The position numbers were made by a program, and so were the translations under genes. This document shows, one piece after another, positions 8,274-16,268 of a stretch of 40,958 nt of DNA. This DNA is from an uncultured Alphaproteobacteria bacterium. GTDB taxonomy: Bacteria > Pseudomonadota > Alphaproteobacteria > Rs-D84. The DNA is taken from the NCBI GenBank assembly GCA_944392775.1, contig CALXXV010000004.1, forward strand, positions 1-40,958. The letters run 5' to 3'. Within the stretch, counting starts at the first letter, position 1. Each line of letters begins with the position of its first letter. Below the pieces are notes generated by a model, which was not told where the DNA came from, made no database searches, and saw only the letters and a program-made list of their open reading frames with translations.

Positions 8274-9354
8274 ATGACAGAAAAAAATGAATAAAAAAAT
8301 ATATCAAAATTATTTATTGAAGAATTATTAAAAGACGCGTCTTTTAATGAAAGCATAAAAGAATTACTACAGAAGAAATAGCAAATTACATATGCGCTAA
8401 TAACGAAACAAAGGCAAAACCTAAACTTATCCAACGAGGAAAGAATATAAACTGGTCAAAATCTACAGATTCAAGTCTATGTGTGGCTTATAATTATCGT
8501 AAAAACAAAAATCAAACGATAGAACCAGAACTAAACGAAGAATTAGCGAAACGCTTTCCCGGACACGAAATCTTTTTATCTACAGAAAAAGCATATGGTT
8601 ATATAAAAATCTCGCAAAAAAATGCGTATGATAAAATTATAAACATTCCTACACCTGCAGAAATAATAAAAGCAGATTCTTTATCAAGTAAAACGGTATT
8701 AATTGATTGTTATGGTCGTGAAACAACATGCCCATTGATTAAAATACAAGATAAAAATAATTTAAAGAAACAAAATCATATTATAGAATCTCTTTTAAAA
8801 GTAACAGCTCCCGAAGAAAAAGTAGTAGAAGGAGAAAAAGTATCTGCCCCCACAAAAATGGTATTTTCTGATTCTATGGGACAAGACAATACAAAACAAA
8901 CTTCTACAGATATAAAAAAAGAAAGTAATATAACAAACACATAAAAAAATAAAAATGCCACCGCCTTATCACACACCCAAGAGATTGTTGTTAGTGTAAA
9001 ACAAATAAAAATTACTTTAGAAGGCGTATATAACAATATATTCGTTAATGGGAAAAAGTTATTATCAAATCATATAAATACCCAAATAAAGACTTTTGGT
9101 AATGGAGTAATACTAGCCATACACGGCACGGTAATAAATGATGCAAGATATCCTACAACACCGATGTGGTTAATATATGACACAAACTTACAATTATGTA
9201 ATCCCAGAATATCAACAGCTTTTTCAAACCGATACATTCAAGTAAAAAGTATCACAGGTAATGAAAAAATTTACGTTTAGATTTAACAAACAAAGCTATA
9301 AGTGTCATTGATATAGAACAAAAAAACGAATTGCATAAAACAAAAGATTCGTAA
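8274..9354 (+). pseudogene. decayed protein gene with two stops and two frameshifts
   Basis: AAGGAGGG at 8246-8253 precedes ATG 8274, but the frame is broken repeatedly: TAA at 8292-8294 after six codons (the frame then continues open), a frameshift near 8365 (continuing EEIANYICANNETK), a second TAA at 8942-8944 with the same frame open again for 111 codons, and a frameshift near 9275, after which about 26 codons end at TAA 9352-9354. Joined, this would give about 350 residues: a helical polar start, a low-complexity Lys/Glu/Thr linker, and a beta-rich end (VVSVKQIKITLEGVY, NGVILAIHGTV, PMWLIYDTNLQLC). I do not recognise the family. An intact-looking 153-codon stretch inside (8483-8944) begins only at a GTG with no ribosome-binding site and is better seen as one exon-like remnant. 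There is no sign of an insertion element. A sequencing artefact is unlikely to explain four separate lesions. Confidence 0.75.
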
Positions 9355-9371
9355 TTGATACAGAAAAAACA

Positions 9372-9401
9372 AAATAAAGGGCATTTAATTGCCCTTTATT
9401 T
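9372..9401 (-). terminator. intrinsic terminator of clpB
   Basis: A 12-bp perfect stem AAATAAAGGGCA/TGCCCTTTATTT with a 6-base loop overlaps the clpB stop codon. A T-rich tract follows on the minus strand. Confidence 0.8.
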
Positions 9402-11453
9402 TACCGTAAGTTCTTTACCATGAACATCAACATATACGGTACTTCCTTCTCCGACACTGCCAGACAAAATCAAATCGGCAATTTTATCTTCAACAGCAGA
9501 AGTAATCAGACGCTTTAATGGACGCGCACCAAACACAGGATCATATCCATTATCGCCTAACCACTTTATAGCCTTGTCAGAAACTTCCAGACTGATTCTG
9601 CGTTCTTCTAAACGCTTTTCAAGGTTACGCAATTGAATCTTTACAATTCCTGCCATAACATCTTTACCTAGCGGATTAAAGAACACGATTTCATCAATAC
9701 GATTTATAAATTCTGGACGGAAGTTTTTCTTTACCGCTTCCATATCAGGCAAATTGCTTGTCATGATAATTATAGTATTGGTAAAGTTAACTACATGTCC
9801 CTGTCCGTCTGTCAAACGCCCATCATCTAATATTTGCAAGAAAACATTAAACACATCAGGATTCGCCTTTTCTATTTCATCGAATAACAAAACCTGATAA
9901 GGACGACGACGAACACTTTCTGTCAAAACCCCACCTTGTTCATAGCCGACATATCCCGGAGGACTACCAATTAACCGAGATACTGAATGAGGTTCCATAT
10001 ACTCACTCATATCAATTCTTGTCATTGCAGTATCATCGTTAAACAGATATTCTGCCAATGCTTTTGCAACCTCTGTTTTACCAACACCTGTAGGTCCTAA
10101 GAACATAAAACTACCTGCCGGCCTATGTGGATCAGACAGCCCTGCTCTGCTGCGACGAATCGCACGCGCAATTACTGTCAAGGCATGATCTTGCCCGACA
10201 ACACGTTTACGTAATTCGTCTTCTATATTCAGCAATTTAGACTGTTCTTCAACACTTAGTTTATCCGCAGGAACACCCGTCCACTTACTTACAACTGCAG
10301 CTATATGTTCTGGTAATACAGTTTTATACTCTTTAGATTCCGCATTCATTTTGCGAATATTTTCTTCCAATTCTGGTATTTTACCATATTGCAGTGCAGA
10401 CGCTTTTTCATAGTCACCGTTACGCATAGCGGATGCGACCTCTGCCTTTGCAGCATCTAATGCAGCCATAGCATCCGAAAGTCCGCGCATTTTTTCTTGT
10501 TCTTTGCGCCATTCCGCAGTCAAAACTTTTGACTTTTCTTCTTCTTCTTTAATAAGATTTTCTAAGTCTTTTAGACGCTTCTTAGAATCTTCATCTTTTT
10601 CTTTTTTCAACGCCTGCTGTTCTATCTTCAGTTGCATCAAGTGCCTATCGATTTCATCTAACTTTTCTGGTTTAGACGCAATTTCAATACGAACACGTGC
10701 AGCCGCTTCATCGATTAAGTCAATTGCTTTATCAGGCAAGAATCTATCTGTAATATAACGGTTAGACAAGCGAACAGCTGCTACCAGCGCAGAATCAGAA
10801 ATTCTAACCCCATGATGACCTTCGTACTTTTCTTTCAAGCCACGCAATATGGAAATAGTATCATCAACAGTTGGTTCATCAACATATACAGGTTGGAAAC
10901 GACGCGCCAACGCAGGGTCTTTTTCAATATATTGACGATATTCATCCAAAGTCGTTGCACCCAGACAGTGTAATTCACCACGTGCCAACATAGGCTTTAA
11001 CAAATTACCTGCATCCATTGAGCCTTCACCCTTACCGGCACCGACCAAAGTATGCAATTCATCGATGAATAAAATTATTTGTCCATCTGAATCTTTTACC
11101 GCTTTTAGTATTGCTTTAAAGCGCCCTTCAAATTGTCCACGGAACATAGCACCTGCCATCAAAGCACCCATATCCAAGGACAATAATTTTTTCTTTAGCA
11201 AATTTTCAGGTACATCACCTGAAACAATTCGTTCTGCCAAACCTTCAACAATTGCCGTTTTACCAACACCGGGGTTACCAATCAGCACAGGATTATTTTT
11301 TGTACGACGGGATAGAACTTGTATAGTACGACGAATTTCATCTTCGCGCCCTATAACAGGGTCTAATTTACCGTCTGCAGCCAATTTAGTAAAATCAGTT
11401 GTATATTTAGCAATTGCCTGTTCTGGCGTTTCTTGCATTTCATCTGGATTCAT
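9396..11453 (-). CDS. clpB: ClpB disaggregase lacking the N-terminal domain
   Basis: 685 aa, against about 857 for typical ClpB. It is a hexameric AAA+ disaggregase acting with DnaK. NBD1: Walker A GNPGVGKT at 59-66, Walker [13 protein letters not shown]. The M-domain coiled coil (about 230-350) has the [15 protein letters not shown] start and the [10 protein letters not shown] end. NBD2: Walker [10 protein letters not shown], Walker [11 protein letters not shown], then [15 protein letters not shown] and the C-terminal small domain. The Clp_N domain (about 147 residues in E. coli) is absent. The short start is real: AAGGAGGA lies 6 bases before the ATG, and upstream sequence has no continuation. 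The loop between SNL and NFRPEF is also about 20 residues shorter than in E. coli. Without the N-domain, substrate handling should resemble the E. coli ClpB80 isoform or mitochondrial Hsp78. Confidence 0.95.
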   Translation of the reverse strand: MNPDEMQETPEQAIAKYTTDFTKLAADGKLDPVIGREDEIRRTIQVLSRRTKNNPVLIGNPGVGKTAIVEGLAERIVSGDVPENLLKKKLLSLDMGALMAGAMFRGQFEGRFKAILKAVKDSDGQIILFIDELHTLVGAGKGEGSMDAGNLLKPMLARGELHCLGATTLDEYRQYIEKDPALARRFQPVYVDEPTVDDTISILRGLKEKYEGHHGVRISDSALVAAVRLSNRYITDRFLPDKAIDLIDEAAARVRIEIASKPEKLDEIDRHLMQLKIEQQALKKEKDEDSKKRLKDLENLIKEEEEKSKVLTAEWRKEQEKMRGLSDAMAALDAAKAEVASAMRNGDYEKASALQYGKIPELEENIRKMNAESKEYKTVLPEHIAAVVSKWTGVPADKLSVEEQSKLLNIEDELRKRVVGQDHALTVIARAIRRSRAGLSDPHRPAGSFMFLGPTGVGKTEVAKALAEYLFNDDTAMTRIDMSEYMEPHSVSRLIGSPPGYVGYEQGGVLTESVRRRPYQVLLFDEIEKANPDVFNVFLQILDDGRLTDGQGHVVNFTNTIIIMTSNLPDMEAVKKNFRPEFINRIDEIVFFNPLGKDVMAGIVKIQLRNLEKRLEERRISLEVSDKAIKWLGDNGYDPVFGARPLKRLITSAVEDKIADLILSGSVGEGSTVYVDVHGKELTVK

Positions 11454-11476
11454 AAAAAATCCTCCTTTTTCTTATA

Positions 11477-11505
11477 TATATAATAGCATTTTTTGACGTT
11501 TCAAG
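11477..11505 (-). promoter_or_regulatory. clpB promoter with heat-shock-like -35
   Basis: On the minus strand, CTTGAAA (11499-11505) is followed by 16 bases and TATATA (11477-11482). CTTGAAA is the RpoH -35 core, and CTATTAT near the right spacing could act as the RpoH -10. The same bases also fit sigma70 (TTGAAA-16-TATATA), so dual use is possible. Confidence 0.5.
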
Positions 11506-11581
11506 ATACAGGAATCAAAACTTTAAAATAGTTGAATGAAAGTCTTTTCTATATTAAAATCAAACATAAAAAGAGTTAAAA

Positions 11582-13021
11582 ATGACAGATTTTTCCCAAA
11601 AAGACATAAACCAAATAACAACCCACAACTTAACAGTTGAAGAAATAAATAACCAATTAAATGATTTTCGTAACGGATTTCCTTATGCAAATATAATTGC
11701 ACCCGCCAGCACAACAAATGGGATATTTGTACTTGATGAAAACGATCGAAAAAAATACATTGAAAAATACGAAGAATATAGAAAAAATCATAAAATAGTA
11801 AAATTTGTACCTGCATCTGGTGCAGCAACAAGAATGTTTAAAGACTTATTTGAATTTTTATCCAGTGGGAATAAAAACTCTGTCACAGAAAAAGCATTAA
11901 ACAACATAGATAAATTCGCTTTTTATGATGATTTAAAACAGTTCTTACCAAACAATCCAAAAGAAGAAGATATTGTTTCTTGTATATTAACCGATGCAGG
12001 ATTGAACTATGGTAAATTACCCAAAGGTTTAATTGCTTTTCATAAGTATCCAAACTATAACAGAACCGCACTAGAAGAACACTTAGTAGAAGGCACCCAA
12101 TACGCAAACTGTGCGAACAAAGTAAATATACATTTTACCGTATCACCAGAACACATACACGGTTTTAAAGCATTACTTACGCGTGTTCTGCCTGAATATG
12201 AATCTAAGTACGGTGTAAAATACGAAATCGAAATGTCACAACAAAAAAGTTCTACGGACACAATTGCTGCCACAATAGAAAATGAACCATTCCGTGATAA
12301 TGAAGGTAACTTACTATTTCGTCCATCCGGTCATGGCGCATTGATAGAGAACTTAAATGAAATCGATGCGGATATAATCTTTGTAAAAAATATAGACAAT
12401 GTTTGTACTGACAAATATCGCAATGATACTATTGAATACAAAAAAGCACTAGCAGGGAAATTAATAGAAATTCAAGAAAAAGTATTTAATTATATAAACA
12501 ACATAGATTCTACTAACATAGAAGAAATTAAAGAATTTATTAAAAAAGAACTTTTTGTAAAAATTCCGACAGATATATCAAAGGCAGCAATCTTAGAAAT
12601 ATTAAATCGCCCTATAAGAGTGTGCGGTGTCGTTCGCAACACAGGTGCACCAGGGGGCGGCCCATTCTGGGTAAAAGGTAACAATGATCTAGAAACATTA
12701 CAAATAATAGAATCTAGTCAGATATCACCTGACAATAGAGATATTATGAATTCTGCATCACACTTTAATCCAGTTGATTTAGTATGTGGTATAAAGAATA
12801 CAAAAGGCGAAAAGTTTGACTTAACCCAGTATATAGATAAAAACACAGGATTCATATCAGAAAAATCATATAATGGTCAGGCTTTAAAAGCTATGGAGCG
12901 CCCAGGTTTATGGAACGGTGCCATGGCGAAATGGAACACAATTTTTGTTGAAGTTCCTATAACAACTTTTACGCCAGTAAAGGTTGTATCGGATTTATTA
13001 AGTACGGCACATTGTAATTAA
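11582..13021 (+). CDS. DUF4301 family protein (possible sugar-nucleotidyltransferase-like fold)
   Basis: 479 aa, cytoplasmic, with no signal peptide. It matches my recollection of DUF4301 proteins along its length: the opening FSQKDINQI and NQLNDFRNGFPYANI, then KFVPASGAATRMFKDL around residue 79, HFTVSPEHIHGF around 182, FRPSGHGALIENL near 242 with DADIIFVKNIDNV after it, and RVCGVVRNTGAPGGGPFWV near 341. The PASGAATRM and PSGHGALI pieces are reminiscent of the nucleotide- and metal-binding loops of UDP-sugar pyrophosphorylases, an inference only. The family is mostly known from Bacteroidetes, so acquisition by transfer is possible, but base composition looks like its neighbours. A weak AAAGAG ribosome-binding site is present. 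It is divergent from clpB. Confidence 0.75.
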   Translation: MTDFSQKDINQITTHNLTVEEINNQLNDFRNGFPYANIIAPASTTNGIFVLDENDRKKYIEKYEEYRKNHKIVKFVPASGAATRMFKDLFEFLSSGNKNSVTEKALNNIDKFAFYDDLKQFLPNNPKEEDIVSCILTDAGLNYGKLPKGLIAFHKYPNYNRTALEEHLVEGTQYANCANKVNIHFTVSPEHIHGFKALLTRVLPEYESKYGVKYEIEMSQQKSSTDTIAATIENEPFRDNEGNLLFRPSGHGALIENLNEIDADIIFVKNIDNVCTDKYRNDTIEYKKALAGKLIEIQEKVFNYINNIDSTNIEEIKEFIKKELFVKIPTDISKAAILEILNRPIRVCGVVRNTGAPGGGPFWVKGNNDLETLQIIESSQISPDNRDIMNSASHFNPVDLVCGIKNTKGEKFDLTQYIDKNTGFISEKSYNGQALKAMERPGLWNGAMAKWNTIFVEVPITTFTPVKVVSDLLSTAHCN

Positions 13022-13022
13022 G

Positions 13023-13064
13023 CAAGAAAAAGTAAAAACAATGCTTGACTTTTCTTGTTTTTTA
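13023..13064 (+). terminator. probable intrinsic terminator after the DUF4301 gene
   Basis: CAAGAAAAAGT and ACTTTTCTTG can pair with one bulged base around a 14-base loop, and a T-rich tract follows. It is imperfect, so confidence is moderate. Confidence 0.45.
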
Positions 13065-13101
13065 TTATAAATTATGCCCCAGTTATTAAAGGATTATTAT
13101 T

Positions 13102-13476
13102 ATGCCACGTGTATGTAAAGTTACAGGTAAAAAAACAGAAGTTGGGATGAACGTATCTCACTCTATGCGTCATACAAAACGCACATTCTTGCCAAATTTG
13201 CAAAAATTAAAGTTTCACAGCGATATTTTAAATCGTGATTTTTCATTGCGCATTTCAACAGCGGGTTTGCGTACATTAACAAAGCATGGCGGTTTGGATG
13301 CATATGTTATGTCAAAACCAATATCTCGCTTGACAGCCGAAATGGCAGCGATAAAGAAAGCGATTGAAAAGAAAAATGGTAAGGCTGAAAAACCAGCGAA
13401 AAAAACTGCACATAAGGCAACGCGCAGTGCACGCTTGGTAAAAAAAGTCGAAGCCAAGAAAGCGGCTGCAAAGTAA
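13102..13476 (+). CDS. rpmB: 50S ribosomal protein L28 with long basic tail
   Basis: 124 aa; alphaproteobacterial L28 is usually just under 100. The conserved core is residues 1-75: MPRVCKVTGKKTEVGMNVSH, then RTFLPNLQKLKF, followed by the LRISTAGLRTLTKHGGLDAY segment. The remaining 50 residues are a Lys/Ala-rich extension (KKTAHKATRSARLVKK and similar), probably disordered and RNA-binding. AAAGGA lies upstream of the ATG. tRNA-Leu starts 19 bases after the stop with no terminator between, so the tRNA may be processed from the rpmB transcript. Confidence 0.96.
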   Translation: MPRVCKVTGKKTEVGMNVSHSMRHTKRTFLPNLQKLKFHSDILNRDFSLRISTAGLRTLTKHGGLDAYVMSKPISRLTAEMAAIKKAIEKKNGKAEKPAKKTAHKATRSARLVKKVEAKKAAAK

Positions 13477-13495
13477 TAAATGCATTTTGCGTTTT

Positions 13496-13580
13496 GGCCC
13501 CGTGGCGGAATTGGTAGACGCGCTTGACTCAAAATCAAGTTCTGCAAGGAGTGTCGGTTCGAGTCCGACCAGGGCCACCA
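13496..13580 (+). tRNA. tRNA-Leu(CAA)
   Basis: 85 nt class II tRNA with a long variable arm and encoded CCA. The anticodon CAA is at 13530-13532 in the loop CTCAAAA. The D-arm is GCGGAATTGGTAGACGCGC and the T-arm GTCGG-TTCGAGT-CCGAC. The acceptor stem GGCCCCG/CAGGGCC has one mismatch, C6-A67. Confidence 0.95.
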
Positions 13581-13586
13581 GAAATA

Positions 13587-13612
13587 AAATATCCCGAAAG
13601 GGATATTTTTTT
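13587..13612 (+). terminator. intrinsic terminator after tRNA-Leu
   Basis: AAATATCCC-GAAA-GGGATATTT, a 9-bp stem with a GAAA tetraloop and a T run, starts 7 bases after the CCA end. Confidence 0.9.
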
Positions 13613-13708
13613 GTCCTGTCGGACGAGAACCGTCGGTTTTGAAACGATAGTTGATGAAAACAAGCTACGCACAGTTTGAACCTTATGTGTTGGCGAGCTT
13701 ACAAGCAA

Positions 13709-13735
13709 TCCGACTAGGGTCACCAGAAACAAAAC
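13709..13735 (+). repeat. partial second copy of the tRNA-Leu 3' end
   Basis: 27 bases from TCCGAC through the CCA and flank match 13564-13590 at 23 of 27 positions, and all four differences are transitions. The rest of a tRNA is not recognisable between 13613 and 13708. A weak stem AAACGTCC/GGATGTTT follows, like a diverged copy of the tRNA terminator. The 13613-13771 stretch otherwise holds no gene that I can support. Confidence 0.5.
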
Positions 13736-13771
13736 GTCCCCCTTTTGTGGATGTTTTTATTTATCGGCAAA

Positions 13772-13799
13772 CAAAAAAACTGCCCAACAGGCAGTTTTA
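13772..13799 (-). terminator. intrinsic terminator of clpX
   Basis: The stem is AAAACTGCC/GGCAGTTTT (minus-strand view) with a short loop and a seven-base T run on the minus strand. It ends just after the clpX stop. Confidence 0.85.
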
Positions 13800-13803
13800 C
13801 TAT

Positions 13804-15090
13804 TTAAGCAGCTTTTTTAGCTTCTTTTTTATTATCCTTCATTATTTCTATCGGCTGTTTTTTACCTAAAACCACATCTTTATCTATTACAATTTCTACA
13901 AGATCTTCCTTTTCTGGTGCCTCAAACATAGGTTGCAATAGCAATTTTTCTAATATACTACGCAAACCACGTGCACCAGTTTTTCTGGCCGACGCTAACT
14001 TGGCAATTTCACGCAAACCATCTTCTGTAAGCGTCAATTTCACCCCATCCATTTCCAACATCGCCGCAAATTGTTTTACAACGGCATTCTTTGGTTCTGT
14101 TAAAATCTTTACCAGCGCATCTTCATCTAAATCTTTCAAAGTCGTTATAATCGGCAGACGACCGACTAATTCTGGAATTATACCAAATTTTACTAAATCT
14201 TCTGGTTGAACATCGATCAGATTATTCTTTGCTTCACGTTCTTTTTTAGATTCGACATGCGCCCCAAAGCCAATTCCGGCACGTTCGTTCATACGAGAGC
14301 CGATTATCTTATTCAAACCATCAAACGCACCACCACAAATAAATAATATTTTACTAGTGTCTAATTGAACGGTTGCTTCACCAGGGTGCTTACGCCCTGC
14401 CCCACCAGCAGGAACATTTGCTATTGTTCCTTCAATCAGCTTTAACAATGCTTGCTGAACACCTTCACCAGAAACATCACGAGTCAATGAAGGGTTTTCA
14501 GATTTTCTAGAAATCTTATCTATTTCATCAATATATATTATACCACGACTTGCACGTTCTACATCAAAATTAGCGTTTTGCAACAAACGTGTTAAAACGC
14601 TTTCTACATCATCACCAACATATCCTGCCTCTGTCAAAGTGGTTGCATCCGCTATAGCAAAAGGAACATCTAAAATTCTTGCCAATGTTTGAGCAAATAA
14701 AGTCTTACCAGTTCCAGTTGAACCTATCAACAAGACATTCGATTTTTGAATTTCTACTTTTGAAGACAAGGCAATATTATGCCTTTTATAATGGTTGTAA
14801 ACAGCAACCGAAAGTGTACGTTTTGCTTCTTCCTGTCCGATTATATATTCATTTAAAAAATCGTATATTTGACGTGGTGTAGGTAATTTAGCTGCATCTT
14901 TACCTATTTCTGTACGTTTATCATCTGCCATGATATCGTTACATAAGTTTATACATTCGTCACAAATACAAACATTTCTACCACTGACCAGCTTTTTTAC
15001 TTCGTATACAGCCTTGCCACAAAAACTGCAGAACTGTGGGTTTGTACTATCTTGCTGATTTTCCGTAGTTTTCATTTTATCATCGCTCAT
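13804..15090 (-). CDS. clpX: ATP-dependent Clp protease ATP-binding subunit ClpX
   Basis: 428 aa from the preferred start. It is a hexameric AAA+ unfoldase that feeds substrates into ClpP. The N-terminal zinc-binding domain has CSFCGK and CICDEC. Walker A is GSTGTGKT, Walker B IIYIDEID, and the pore and sensor region includes GAGRKHPGE and GFGA. The C-terminus is LRSILEKLL followed by a Lys/Ala tail. Two ATGs lie two codons apart (15096 and 15090). GGGGA directly abuts the first but stands 6 bases before the second, so MSDDK at 15090 is chosen. It lies 29 bases downstream of clpP on the same strand, the usual clpP-clpX operon. In alphaproteobacteria ClpXP degrades cell-cycle regulators. Confidence 0.97.
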   Translation of the reverse strand: MSDDKMKTTENQQDSTNPQFCSFCGKAVYEVKKLVSGRNVCICDECINLCNDIMADDKRTEIGKDAAKLPTPRQIYDFLNEYIIGQEEAKRTLSVAVYNHYKRHNIALSSKVEIQKSNVLLIGSTGTGKTLFAQTLARILDVPFAIADATTLTEAGYVGDDVESVLTRLLQNANFDVERASRGIIYIDEIDKISRKSENPSLTRDVSGEGVQQALLKLIEGTIANVPAGGAGRKHPGEATVQLDTSKILFICGGAFDGLNKIIGSRMNERAGIGFGAHVESKKEREAKNNLIDVQPEDLVKFGIIPELVGRLPIITTLKDLDEDALVKILTEPKNAVVKQFAAMLEMDGVKLTLTEDGLREIAKLASARKTGARGLRSILEKLLLQPMFEAPEKEDLVEIVIDKDVVLGKKQPIEIMKDNKKEAKKAA

Positions 15091-15119
15091 ATTCATTCCC
15101 CAAAATTATTATGATAAAA

Positions 15120-15701
15120 TTATTTTCTTCTTAAAACACCGTCAATCAAACCAAAATCTTTGGCTTCATCAGGATCCATCCAATTATCACGTTCCATTGC
15201 GTCAAATAATTCTTTTTCTTTACGCCCAGTAAACGCCGCCATTTGTTTTATCAATGTTTTTTTATTTTTTTGATACTGATTCATACGAATTTCCATATCA
15301 GTAATCTGTCCTTCTGCACCAGCAAGAGGCTGATGAATCATTATCTGAGTATTAGGTAAAACAAAGCGTTTTCCTTTTTCTCCGGCAGCCAATAAAACCG
15401 ACCCCATAGAAGCAACTAGCCCCATACCAATTGTAGAAACGGGTGATTTTATATATTGCATTGTATCCATAATGGCCCAACCCGCAGAAACATCCCCCCC
15501 AGGCGAGTTTATATAAACAGAAATTTCCGCATTTGGGTTTTCCGATTCTAAAAATAATAACTGGGCAACGACAGAATTCGCCATAGTCGGCTCAATCTGT
15601 CCGTTTATCATCACAATTCTATCTCTTAGTAAACGAGAATAAATATCAAAAGAGCGCTCTCCTCTTGGAGATTCTTCTATAACCATAGGAATTAAAGCCA
15701 T
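15120..15701 (-). CDS. clpP: ATP-dependent Clp protease proteolytic subunit
   Basis: 193 aa, normal length, self-compartmentalised serine protease. The catalytic triad is visible: Ser in [11 protein letters not shown], His in MIHQPLAG, and Asp in the [10 protein letters not shown] segment. The N-terminal opening [19 protein letters not shown] and DSRLL-like handle region are typical, as is [14 protein letters not shown] lies about 9 bases upstream of the ATG. It is followed by clpX with a short gap and no terminator. Confidence 0.97.
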   Translation of the reverse strand: MALIPMVIEESPRGERSFDIYSRLLRDRIVMINGQIEPTMANSVVAQLLFLESENPNAEISVYINSPGGDVSAGWAIMDTMQYIKSPVSTIGMGLVASMGSVLLAAGEKGKRFVLPNTQIMIHQPLAGAEGQITDMEIRMNQYQKNKKTLIKQMAAFTGRKEKELFDAMERDNWMDPDEAKDFGLIDGVLRRK

Positions 15702-15767
15702 TATACAATCCTTACTTTTATAAATAAAACTATATCATACAAAAACCCGATTCGCGAATTTATCATA

Positions 15768-15795
15768 TATATAATTAAACTTTATAAAAAAACAA
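15768..15795 (-). promoter_or_regulatory. possible clpP-clpX promoter
   Basis: On the minus strand, TTGTTT (15790-15795), 16 bases, TATATA (15768-15773). It lies back-to-back with the promoter at 15811. A perfect palindrome ATTCGCGAAT (about 15750-15759), containing a GATTC (GANTC) methylation site at its edge, lies in the predicted leader and might be a regulator site. Confidence 0.4.
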
Positions 15796-15810
15796 GCTTT
15801 CTTAAAATTG

Positions 15811-15839
15811 TTGACAAATAAAAAAATACACAATATTAT
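15811..15839 (+). promoter_or_regulatory. near-consensus promoter of the small coiled-coil gene
   Basis: TTGACA (15811-15816), exactly 17 bases, TATTAT (15834-15839). The predicted start is about 15 bases before the gene, leaving the AAGGA ribosome-binding site in the leader. Confidence 0.75.
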
Positions 15840-15862
15840 ACAAAAAAAACAAAGGACAAATA

Positions 15863-16261
15863 ATGCAAACAACGCCAGGTTCATTTCTTATAGAGCAACA
15901 ACGTATCGCAGAGCAAATGACAACAATAATGAAAGCGCACAAAACCGCCAAACAAAACATAGAAGATCTAAACAATCTTTTGTTTCATTTGAAAAAAAAT
16001 GGCAATACAAATACGCAGAAATTAGAAGAAAAACTAAACTCTGAAAAAGAAAGAGCCAAGACTTTATTAAAAGATTGGATAACAATATGGTTTGAACTAA
16101 AAAACAACGCTAATCATTATGAATATGGCATAAGCCTTAAAAAAATTAACGACGCAGAAGATATCGCCTATTCATTTATGAAAGAAACTGAAGCCGAAAG
16201 CAACAAAAGTAAGATAAAAAAACTTATGGAAAAATTGTTTATAAAAATAAAACAAAAATAA
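15863..16261 (+). CDS. small predicted coiled-coil protein, unknown
   Basis: 132 aa, not recognised. It is almost entirely helical and charged: residues 8-65 form a likely coiled coil (QQRIAEQMTTIMK and QKLEEKLNSEKERAK), then an aromatic patch DWITIWFELKNNANHYEYG, then a second helix, then a Lys-rich end KIKKLMEKLFIKIKQK. There is no signal peptide or membrane span, so it is cytoplasmic. Evidence that it is real: a near-consensus promoter, AAGGA 7 bases before the ATG, and convergent packing 7 bases from the ccrM stop. It is monocistronic. The basic tail could suggest nucleic-acid or membrane binding, which is speculation. Confidence 0.7.
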   Translation: MQTTPGSFLIEQQRIAEQMTTIMKAHKTAKQNIEDLNNLLFHLKKNGNTNTQKLEEKLNSEKERAKTLLKDWITIWFELKNNANHYEYGISLKKINDAEDIAYSFMKETEAESNKSKIKKLMEKLFIKIKQK

Positions 16262-16268
16262 GCTTTTA

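Noticed and set aside
8483..8944. 153-codon gene starting at GTG 8483
   Set aside because: The same frame is open upstream of the GTG and again downstream of its TAA, with homologous-looking continuation. There is no ribosome-binding site. It is one fragment of a broken gene.
8292..8944. Stop-codon readthrough or TAA reassignment in the 8.3-9.3 kb gene
   Set aside because: The same region also needs two frameshifts, and TAA is the normal stop of nearly all other genes here.
13535..13869. Short frames across and after tRNA-Leu on both strands
   Set aside because: They read through the tRNA, its terminator or the clpX terminator and resemble the well-known spurious tRNA-overlap frames.
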